Below are positions 9,914-17,236 of a stretch of DNA of 64,000 nucleotides, piece after piece (position 1 is the first letter of the stretch; every line of letters begins with the position of its first letter). The notes under the pieces were generated by a model. The model ran no database searches. It saw nothing but the letters and a program-made list of their open reading frames with translations, and was not told the origin of the DNA. This DNA is from Acidobacteriota bacterium (GTDB taxonomy: Bacteria > Acidobacteriota > UBA890 > WLXD01), in the NCBI GenBank assembly GCA_012103255.1, contig WLXD01000005.1, positions 319,314-383,313 of the forward strand, read 5' to 3'. The translations under genes and the position numbers were made by a program.

Positions 9914-11767
9914 GTGCCCGTCATCGAAAAGCAGTCGAAGAACGATCCGCTCTACAAGATGCGGCACTCGCTTGCCCACGTGATGGCGCAGGCGGTGGTG
10001 AAACACTACCCCGGAACTCTGCTCGGATTCGGGCCGCCCGTGGACGATGGGTTCTACTACGATTTTCTCTTCCCGGAAGGCCAGGGGATCAGCGACGAGG
10101 ATCTGCCGGCGATCGAGAAGGAGATGCGGAAGATCATCGACGCGGACCAGGAGTTCGTTCGCGAGGATCTTGGGGCTGCGGCTGCACTCGCCCGTATCGA
10201 GCAGATGCAGGAGCCTCACAAGCTTGAATACGCCCGGGAACTGATCGAGCAGGGCGGTTTCGATTCGCTCTCCTTCTACACCAACGGTCCGTTCGTCGAT
10301 ATGTGCGAGGGGCCGCATGTGGAGACCACAAAGGCCCTGCCGAAGGATGGCTTCAAGCTTCACGCTGTCGCTGGCGCGTACTGGAGAGGCGACGAGCGCA
10401 ACGTGATGCTCAGCCGTATCTACGCCTACGCGTTCGAGAACAGGAAGAAGGTCAAGGCGCACATCCGTGCGGTTGAGGAAGCAAAGAAGCGAGATCACCG
10501 CAAGCTCGGCAAGGAGCTGAGCATCTTTGTCATTGATGACGAGGTGGGCAAGGGGCTACCGCTCTGGTTGCCCAACGGTGCCATCATCCGGCAGGAGCTG
10601 GAAGCGCTCGCACGCGAGACTGAGTTCCGCTACGGCTACTATCCCGTCGCCACCCCGCATATCACCAAGGACAGCCTCTACTGGACCTCGGGTCACCTGC
10701 CTCTTTACGAGCAGGTCATGTATCCGCCGATGCGAATTCATGAGGATGCGGAGGCTGGCGGTGCGACGGCAGAGACCGGCGACGGCGAGGCGGAAAAGTA
10801 CTACTTGAAGCCGATGAACTGCCCGCACCACCATGTGGTGTATCGCGCAGAACCGCGTTCCTACCGGGATCTTCCACTTCGGCTCGCCGAGTACGGCACG
10901 GTGTATCGATTCGAGCGTTCCGGCCAACTACAAGGCCTGACTCGGGTCCGGGGAATGGGGATGAACGATGCGCATCTCTACGTCACCCCCGATCAGCTCC
11001 TGGACGAGTTGAAAGCGGTCATGGAACTACACCGCGAGTACTACGACCTCTTCGGCTTTGGCGACTACTACATGCGGTTGAGTCTCTGGGATCCGGACGA
11101 TCCGAAACGCGGCGCCAAGTACATCGATCAGCCCGAAGACTGGGAATTCAGTCAAAAGATCGTTCAGCAGGCGCTCGAAGAGATGGATCTCGACTACACG
11201 ATCGAACCAGGGGAAGCTGCGTTCTACGGTCCGAAGATCGACGTCCAGTTCCGGACCGTGACGGGCCGCGAGTTCACCGTTTCGACAAACCAACTCGACT
11301 TCGCCCAGCCCGCCCGTTTCGCTCTCACCTACACGGACCGGGACGGCGAAGAGAAGACTCCGTACTGCATTCACCGCGCTCCCCTGGGCACGCATGAACG
11401 CTTCATCGCCTTTCTGATCGAGCACTACGGCGGCGCGTTCCCCACCTGGCTAGCCCCGGTTCAGGCCATCGTGATTCCGATTAGTGATGACCAGACCGCG
11501 TATGCCGAGAAGGTGCGCGACACCCTGAGGGGCGACATGATCCGGGCCGAGGTCGACTCGAGCGACGCAAGTATGGGCAAGAAGGTCCGCACACATATCA
11601 CCCGCAAGGTGCCGGTGTTGCTGATCGTCGGTGGTCGCGAGGCCGAGGAAAACACCGTCACCGTGCGGCGCTACGGCGTCCAGGAACAGAAGTCGATGGA
11701 CCTCGGCACCATGGCCGACATGCTGCGCGCCGAAATTTCGGAGCGCCGCCACGTGCGCGACTGGTAA
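9914..11767 (+). CDS. thrS: Threonyl-tRNA synthetase lacking the TGS domain
   Basis: The 617-aa class II synthetase starts at GTG 9914. It opens almost directly with the N2 editing domain: HSLAH at residues 18-22 is the HxxxH editing site, and CEGPH supplies the other ligands. The N-terminal TGS domain of about 60 residues found in E. coli ThrRS is absent. The catalytic core shows the zinc cysteine C303 in MNCPHH and the motif 3 region IHRAPLGTHERF. The C-terminal anticodon-binding domain runs from about residue 520 (VQAIVIPI to the end). A short acidic/Gly insert (EAGGATAETGDGEAEK) precedes the zinc cysteine. It charges tRNA-Thr in the cytoplasm. Confidence 0.96.
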   Translation: MPVIEKQSKNDPLYKMRHSLAHVMAQAVVKHYPGTLLGFGPPVDDGFYYDFLFPEGQGISDEDLPAIEKEMRKIIDADQEFVREDLGAAAALARIEQMQEPHKLEYARELIEQGGFDSLSFYTNGPFVDMCEGPHVETTKALPKDGFKLHAVAGAYWRGDERNVMLSRIYAYAFENRKKVKAHIRAVEEAKKRDHRKLGKELSIFVIDDEVGKGLPLWLPNGAIIRQELEALARETEFRYGYYPVATPHITKDSLYWTSGHLPLYEQVMYPPMRIHEDAEAGGATAETGDGEAEKYYLKPMNCPHHHVVYRAEPRSYRDLPLRLAEYGTVYRFERSGQLQGLTRVRGMGMNDAHLYVTPDQLLDELKAVMELHREYYDLFGFGDYYMRLSLWDPDDPKRGAKYIDQPEDWEFSQKIVQQALEEMDLDYTIEPGEAAFYGPKIDVQFRTVTGREFTVSTNQLDFAQPARFALTYTDRDGEEKTPYCIHRAPLGTHERFIAFLIEHYGGAFPTWLAPVQAIVIPISDDQTAYAEKVRDTLRGDMIRAEVDSSDASMGKKVRTHITRKVPVLLIVGGREAEENTVTVRRYGVQEQKSMDLGTMADMLRAEISERRHVRDW

Positions 11768-11786
11768 CGACGCGGGCTACGCCGGT

Positions 11787-13673
11787 CTAGCGTTTCGCCC
11801 TGAAGACTGCGAGACCGCCGCCCACGGTACCGGTGTAGATCTCGGATTCACCGTCACCGTCCACGTCCGCCAAGAACGGACTGGCGAAGGGTGACACGGC
11901 TGACAGGAACTCGCTGGGCGCCTCGAACGATGGTGACGTCGCTGTGCCGGTGTTCCAGGCCACGTAGATGCCCTCCGTTTCCGACCCGATCACCAGGTCG
12001 AGATCGCCGTCGGCGTCGACGTCGTTGAGGTGCGGCGAGGACCGCCGTCCCACGTCGATTGTGAGGAACTTGTCATCAACTAACTCAAATGACGCCGTTT
12101 CCGCGGTTCCGACGTTGCGGTAGAAATTCATCTCTCCCGAGGACTCCCCGATGAAAAGGTCGAGATCGCCGTCGCCGTCCACATCGCCAAGTGCGGGTTG
12201 AGCGTTGCGTCCGCGAGTGAGAGTTGCCACGCCACTCGTGGGCCCGGCCCAGGCTGGAGCAACGGCGGTTCCTACGTTCTCGACGAAGAGTAGTTCGTCG
12301 TCCCAGGTCCCCAGAACCATGTCGTAGTCGCCGAATGCCGGCGAGTAGTGATATGCCTGATCGAAGCCGGCAACCGGCCCGCGCGCGTGCAACTCGGGCG
12401 CGGTCGGCGAACCGTCGTTTTCGAAGAAGAAGAGACGACCGGCCTGGGTGTCGCCGGGCTCGATCTTGTTGGCCAGGAACAGATCCAGATCGCCGTCGGC
12501 ATCGATGTCGACCCAGTCCGGGAGGCTCTCCGAGCCGGCATCGATCTGGGTCAGAAACTGCCGCGTTTCGAGCGAGAAGCCGGTGCCACCGGAGCCTTCC
12601 AGTAGCAGGAAGTTGTCCACAGACGTGTTGTTCGGATTGAACGCGCCGCCGAGCACCCCCATCAGCATGTCGCGATCGCCGTCGCCGTCGTAGTCGCCGA
12701 ATGCTGGCGCGTTGTAGCCCGAGGTCGCGACGGGGTCGCGACGCGGGAACGGCGTCGGCTCGCCCCGCATAGAGACGTTGCGGCAGGAACCGTTGTTCTC
12801 GATCAGGAGTACGCCGGGTTCGAAGAAATCGCCCCAGAACAGGTCCAGGTCGCCGTCGTCGTCGTAGTCGACCATGGCCATGGTGTTGGCACCATGGAGC
12901 GTGCCTCGGTTTTCGGTTCGCGCTTCAGAAGGCATCAGTTCTGCCGAGGGGCCAGACGGTTGTTGCTGCAACGATGCCGGAGAACCGCCGAGAACCTGGC
13001 CGATGATCTCGATGTTCTGAAAACGATCTTCAACGAAGCGGAACACCGGTGCGCCCTTGTCGTCGGAACCCGACATTTCGAAGCGCGTGATCGTTCCTTC
13101 AACTCGCCCGACCAATAGGTCTAGAGCGCCGTCGCAGTCCAGATCGGCGATCTTCGGGATGTTCTGGCGGTCCGAGAACATGAGCTCGCCTTCGTTGTCG
13201 AGCAGCGTCGCTGTGAGGAGTTCGAACACGGGATCCGTGGCACTACCTACATTCTGGTAGTAGCGGATCTTGCTGAACATCTCCTCGCCAAGAAGGTCAA
13301 GGTCGCCATCCGCGTCCATGTCGGCAAAGTGGTACCACTCCCCTACTTCCGTGCCCTGGTACCGGTCTTCGCGCCAGACGTATTGCGGCGCTCCGGGCTC
13401 TCCGACTTGTTCGAAGAACATGACGGCGCCCGAGTACTCCTGAACAAACAGGTCGAGATCGCCGTCTCCGTCGATGTCGAGCAACTGCGGGCGCGGGATG
13501 TTGAGACCACCCAGAGCCGGATGCGCATAGGGGTTCCCGTCCTGGTCGAAGACCGGAAACGGGTAGACGTCGCGAACAAACTCCTCGGGTTCCTGCGCGA
13601 TGACCCCTACGGTCAAAGAAGCCGCAACAACGATCACTCCGAGGTGGCGTGCGCCGCGACGAGAAGTGGTCAC
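11787..13673 (-). CDS. Exported VCBS/FG-GAP repeat beta-propeller protein
   Basis: The 628-aa product starts at GTG 13673, which overlaps the upstream TGA stop (GTGA), so it is translationally coupled to the choice-of-anchor-B gene. A signal peptide ends near GVIAQ. The body has about ten repeats with Ca-binding loops of the D-x-D-x-D-G-D-x-D type, such as DIDGDGDLDLF, DVDADGDLDLV and a degenerate final DVDGDGESEIY. These are VCBS/FG-GAP blades, usually extracellular calcium-stabilised propellers for binding or adhesion. There is no enzyme motif and no membrane or C-terminal sorting anchor. It is the last gene of a five-gene propeller cluster. Confidence 0.87.
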   Translation of the reverse strand: MTTSRRGARHLGVIVVAASLTVGVIAQEPEEFVRDVYPFPVFDQDGNPYAHPALGGLNIPRPQLLDIDGDGDLDLFVQEYSGAVMFFEQVGEPGAPQYVWREDRYQGTEVGEWYHFADMDADGDLDLLGEEMFSKIRYYQNVGSATDPVFELLTATLLDNEGELMFSDRQNIPKIADLDCDGALDLLVGRVEGTITRFEMSGSDDKGAPVFRFVEDRFQNIEIIGQVLGGSPASLQQQPSGPSAELMPSEARTENRGTLHGANTMAMVDYDDDGDLDLFWGDFFEPGVLLIENNGSCRNVSMRGEPTPFPRRDPVATSGYNAPAFGDYDGDGDRDMLMGVLGGAFNPNNTSVDNFLLLEGSGGTGFSLETRQFLTQIDAGSESLPDWVDIDADGDLDLFLANKIEPGDTQAGRLFFFENDGSPTAPELHARGPVAGFDQAYHYSPAFGDYDMVLGTWDDELLFVENVGTAVAPAWAGPTSGVATLTRGRNAQPALGDVDGDGDLDLFIGESSGEMNFYRNVGTAETASFELVDDKFLTIDVGRRSSPHLNDVDADGDLDLVIGSETEGIYVAWNTGTATSPSFEAPSEFLSAVSPFASPFLADVDGDGESEIYTGTVGGGLAVFRAKR

Positions 13674-14872
13674 GGACGGTCCGCTCCACCCTTCATGCGG
13701 AGGATGAACAATCCTTCCTTTCCCGAGCCCACCGCGATAATCCCGGATTCGAAGAACGGGTAGTTGCTCCAGGATCCGATGGCGCCCGATGAGATGTTGC
13801 CCATCCCATCGTTCTCTCCCCACGGAACTGTGTCGAAATGGGCAACGCGCTGGATGTTCTCTCGATCGCTGATATCGAAAACGTGCAAGCCGCTGCGGTA
13901 GTTCGACTGGAACATGAGGTTGCCGCGGATGTAGAGGTTGTGATCGGTTGCGGGGCTGTCAGACACGTACTCGCCGACCATGATCGGATCCTCGAGGTCA
14001 CGTACATCCCAGATCAGGGTGCGAGTTCCCTCCACGAGTCCGGCCGCCTCGTCACCTTCGTCGTTCATGTAGAAGTACTCGTGCTGTTCATCGAGCCAAC
14101 CCTGATGGGTGTACGCGAGATTCGGGTACGTGGCGTTAGCCAACAGCTTCGGATTGCGCTTGTCGGTTACGTCGCCGATGTTCAGGGCTCGGCCATCGGA
14201 GCTGAGGCAGATCTCGCTCCCGTCGTAGCGATCGTCCGGACCGCGATAGGTCACGCACTGGACGTCGTGGGTTCCACCTGAACCACGACCCGCCTGAACC
14301 ATTGGCTCGAAGCAACCCGCAAACACGGGGTTTTGAGGGTCTTCGACGTTGATCATGTGGAGTGCGCCGCCGCACGTCTCGCCACCCGAGCTGTTGCCGA
14401 CGGCGTAGGCGAACGAGGTCTCTTCGTTCACGAAGATGTTGTGCGACGAGTTCACTCCGTCGTAGTGCGCATCCTCCGTGAATTGGAGCGGCGTCCCGTT
14501 GAAGTCGCGGAGCTTGGTGAGATCGAAGATCTGGACGCCGTGGGGCCCGGAGGCATCCGCCACGATGAACGCATGGTCCTGATGGATCTTCACGTCGCGC
14601 CAGAGGCTCGCGGGCGAAGCGTCGGTCTTGTCCAGCTTGCCCACGAAGACCGGGTTCTCGGGCTCCGTGACATCGACAAACGCCGTGCCGTCACGCAGGC
14701 CCTGAACGACGTAGTCTCGACCTGTCTCCGGATCAGTCCAGCCCCAGAGATCGTTGGTGGTGACCCCGCGACCGCCGCCCATGTCTTGCACTGGCAGGAA
14801 AGCGACCAAGTCGAGGTTGTCGCACTCAAAAATGCCGGCGCGACCGTCTTCGCAAGGCATCCCACCGTTCAT
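13670..14872 (-). CDS. Choice-of-anchor-B beta-propeller protein, probably the 3' half of a frameshifted gene
   Basis: The 400-aa frame from ATG 14872 is colinear with residues from about 410 onward of the fused protein at 17237-19669. Shared blocks include NDxWGWTDPET, TAFVDVTEP, GGETCGG, HQGWL and YMNDEGDE. It is a choice-of-anchor-B type propeller. By itself it has no signal peptide, which is odd for this family. The same frame is open upstream to about 14938 and continues to match the fused paralog (DGW, GLDP, PCEDG). A one-base difference from that paralog therefore separates it from the FG-GAP frame upstream. Either this piece reinitiates after the upstream stop 52 nt away, or the pair is one broken gene. 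Confidence 0.8.
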   Translation of the reverse strand: MNGGMPCEDGRAGIFECDNLDLVAFLPVQDMGGGRGVTTNDLWGWTDPETGRDYVVQGLRDGTAFVDVTEPENPVFVGKLDKTDASPASLWRDVKIHQDHAFIVADASGPHGVQIFDLTKLRDFNGTPLQFTEDAHYDGVNSSHNIFVNEETSFAYAVGNSSGGETCGGALHMINVEDPQNPVFAGCFEPMVQAGRGSGGTHDVQCVTYRGPDDRYDGSEICLSSDGRALNIGDVTDKRNPKLLANATYPNLAYTHQGWLDEQHEYFYMNDEGDEAAGLVEGTRTLIWDVRDLEDPIMVGEYVSDSPATDHNLYIRGNLMFQSNYRSGLHVFDISDRENIQRVAHFDTVPWGENDGMGNISSGAIGSWSNYPFFESGIIAVGSGKEGLFILRMKGGADRP

Positions 14873-14924
14873 GATCGGGTCTAGCCCTCGGGCCGGGCTC
14901 CGGACATTGGAGCGATCCCAGCCG

Positions 14925-16097
14925 TCAGAGAAGACGGGTCATGACGACTGCGGCGCCAGCGCCATAGTCCTCACCGGGCATTCCGGCGACGACCGAGTCA
15001 GCCGATGCTGCTACGGCCGTGCCGTAGATCGAGCCCCATTTCAGACCGCTCGCCCCTAGCTTCGAGGCTCCGGACCATTCGCCGCGTGCGCTCTTCGAGA
15101 AAGTGTAGATACGACCCTCGTTGCGGCCGGTACCGGCGCCAGGCGCGCCGACGTAGACCTCGTCGGAACCAAGCGCGACTGCGGCTCCGAACATCCCGCC
15201 CGGGCGGGAGTCGAATGGCATCAATCGAGACGCCCATGTCCACTCGTCGTCGACGAGGGCAAAAACGTGGGCGGCGCCTGAGAACTGATCGGTTGTCGGA
15301 GCACCGGCAACCGCGAGTCCATCAGCCGCGTTGAGACTGAAGCCGAATGTCGAATTGTCCCCACCAAACGGCGGAACGAGTTTGTCGGCCCGCTCCACGT
15401 TTGCGCCGTCACGGCGAAACGCGTAGATCGCCCCAGACGGCGCACCCCGTCGGAACATCGCCTGGAGAAACATGTCCACGGTGCCGCCCGGTGCGCCAAC
15501 GAGGATCCAGTCACCAGTCACCGCCACGGAGGCTCCGAACGCCTCTGCAAGGCCTTCCTCTTCGCCCTCAGCCGCTTCTTCGTTGCCATCACCGGAGATC
15601 ATCGTGACGAGGTCCCAGGCGTCGCCGTTGCGCGCAAACACGTAGGCGGCGCCGCGGCCTCCGTCGCTTGCCGGGGCGCCAACGACTGCCAGGTCACCGT
15701 CGATCGCCACGGCGCTGCCGAACTTGGCTCCACTCAACCCACTCACCGACAACTTCGCCATCTGGTGCATGTCGTCGAGGCTGAATACGTAGGCGGCATC
15801 AGCAGCATCCGCTCCCACCAGTGCGACGCCCGTTGCGACTTCCAGAGCGATCGACCGCCCGAACCCGTCGGCATCCATACCGTCGGAAGCGCGAAGCTGC
15901 CGTGTCTCCGTCCACGCACCGCCGTCGGCCCGGTACACGTAGACAATGCCCGGTTCGATCAGGTTGCCGGGTTCGCCTACGAAGACGAGGTCACCGCTGG
16001 TGGCGGTCGACGATCCAAACCCGACCTGAGCGGTCACAGGGAGTGCCGCCAGCAGGACAAAAGCGAGTACCGCGGAACGGAGCAGCAAGTTGCGCAT
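14925..16097 (-). CDS. Exported FG-GAP propeller protein, probably the 5' half of a frameshifted gene
   Basis: The 390-aa product starts at ATG 16097 after an AGGAAA site. A Sec signal peptide ends near PVTAQ. Seven or so FG-GAP-type blades follow, with FGxAVA, GDxxLVGAP and AYVF patterns. It matches the N-terminal half of the 810-aa fused protein at 17237-19669 from the signal peptide onward (GFGSxxAxxGDxVxVxEPxN). Translation ends in VVMTRLL-stop, exactly where the paralog reads VIMSQGYGG and runs on into its second domain. Between the conserved ATG and the conserved TGG there are 19 bases here and 18 in the paralog, hence the frameshift. Location would be periplasmic or extracellular. Confidence 0.82.
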   Translation of the reverse strand: MRNLLLRSAVLAFVLLAALPVTAQVGFGSSTATSGDLVFVGEPGNLIEPGIVYVYRADGGAWTETRQLRASDGMDADGFGRSIALEVATGVALVGADAADAAYVFSLDDMHQMAKLSVSGLSGAKFGSAVAIDGDLAVVGAPASDGGRGAAYVFARNGDAWDLVTMISGDGNEEAAEGEEEGLAEAFGASVAVTGDWILVGAPGGTVDMFLQAMFRRGAPSGAIYAFRRDGANVERADKLVPPFGGDNSTFGFSLNAADGLAVAGAPTTDQFSGAAHVFALVDDEWTWASRLMPFDSRPGGMFGAAVALGSDEVYVGAPGAGTGRNEGRIYTFSKSARGEWSGASKLGASGLKWGSIYGTAVAASADSVVAGMPGEDYGAGAAVVMTRLL

Positions 16098-16121
16098 GGT
16101 GGTTTCCTGGGTTGTAAACAA

Positions 16122-16149
16122 CAGGCGGAGGATTCTACTCCTCCGCCTG
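16122..16149 (-). terminator. Intergenic hairpin, probable terminator
   Basis: A perfect 11-bp stem (CAGGCGGAGGA / TCCTCCGCCTG) with a 6-base loop lies between the YVTN gene and the split FG-GAP gene. On the minus strand it is followed by TTGTTTAC. The short T-rich tract suggests a rho-independent terminator or partial attenuator that lowers expression of the downstream genes. Confidence 0.65.
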
Positions 16150-16180
16150 GTTCATCGCGTCCATCGGACTGAGTCCGAGG

Positions 16181-17236
16181 CTAACGTGTCGCTGCGCCGA
16201 CTCCGGCTGCGTACGCGGGCACGTCTACGACGCCTGCTACTTCGCCGGACTGCGTATCGATGATGTTGAGCGTACCCATCGGGGTCGCCCCCTCCGGGGT
16301 TTCGCCGTACTCGCCCGAAGTGTTCCGCCCGGAGACGTAGAGCCACCGGCCATCAGCAGAGATGGCACTGCCGTGGGGCTCGACGAGGCCGCCGCCTGTA
16401 ATCGTGTCGCGTACTTCCCAGCTGGCCGTGTCAATTACGGCAACGGCATTCGAAGTTCGCTGTGGAAAGTAGATGGTGCCGCCATCCGGTGAATACACCG
16501 GGTGCCATGGATGCCCACCGATGCTGAGCGACTGCTTCAACTCCGGTTGCAACGGATCGCTCACGTCGAACACCAGGATCTCGCCGGACATCTGCCCGCC
16601 GGCGACGAGAGTCTGGCCGTCCGGCGACAATGCGAACTGCACGAATGTGTGGAGATTCCCCGGTACGTCGACGAGCTCGAGGACTTCTTCGGCCGGCTCG
16701 ACGGCGGCCATCCTGTTCTCTGCCAGTGATGCGGTGTAGACCCGGCCACCCTCACGGGCAGCCATCAACGCATGCGGCCGAGCGAAGAAGACGTCCACCT
16801 CTTCGATGTCCATGCTCGAGCGTTCGATCACGCCAATGCGCATCGGTGGACTCACCGCCGCCATCGAACGGCCGACATAGAGCACGTCATTTACCGGGTC
16901 GATGGAGAGCATGCCGGGCGTCTCGAACTCTACTTGTCCGACCAGGTTGTTGTCGCGATCGAACTTGAGCACGCGCCAATCCGCAATCAGCGAGACGTAC
17001 CAGTGCGAACCATCCGGCTCCACAGCTACGTGGTGCGGCTTGCAATTCGGCGTGAAGCCCAGCTCTGTCAGATCGACGGTTGCCACCACCTCCTGGGTGC
17101 CGGCATCGATCACTGAAACCGACGCGGCCGACTGGCTCGCGACGTATACAAGGTCGCCCTCGACCGCGGTGGCGCCACTCGGCACCACCGCGGTCGCGAG
17201 CGCGAAGAGCGCTGCGATTCTGAGGATTCGCTTCAT
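16181..17236 (-). CDS. Exported YVTN-type beta-propeller protein
   Basis: The 351-aa product starts at ATG 17236 immediately after the TAG of the fused propeller gene (no spacing), so the two are coupled. The signal peptide ends near GATAVEG. The body shows about seven blades of the YVTN type (LVYVASQSAASVSVID, DVLYVGRS, TIYFPQRTSNAVAVID, WLYVSGRN). Such propellers are non-catalytic binding scaffolds or, in some families, lactonases and quinoprotein-like enzymes; no active-site signature is visible. Location is periplasmic or extracellular. A terminator-like hairpin follows at 16122-16149. Confidence 0.85.
   Translation of the reverse strand: MKRILRIAALFALATAVVPSGATAVEGDLVYVASQSAASVSVIDAGTQEVVATVDLTELGFTPNCKPHHVAVEPDGSHWYVSLIADWRVLKFDRDNNLVGQVEFETPGMLSIDPVNDVLYVGRSMAAVSPPMRIGVIERSSMDIEEVDVFFARPHALMAAREGGRVYTASLAENRMAAVEPAEEVLELVDVPGNLHTFVQFALSPDGQTLVAGGQMSGEILVFDVSDPLQPELKQSLSIGGHPWHPVYSPDGGTIYFPQRTSNAVAVIDTASWEVRDTITGGGLVEPHGSAISADGRWLYVSGRNTSGEYGETPEGATPMGTLNIIDTQSGEVAGVVDVPAYAAGVGAATR

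Noticed and set aside
11787..13673. Short repeated DNA pattern (gatcgccgtc-type) looked at as CRISPR or tandem repeats
   Set aside because: The periodicity comes from DxDGDGDLD coding repeats; spacing is irregular and in frame with the propeller protein.
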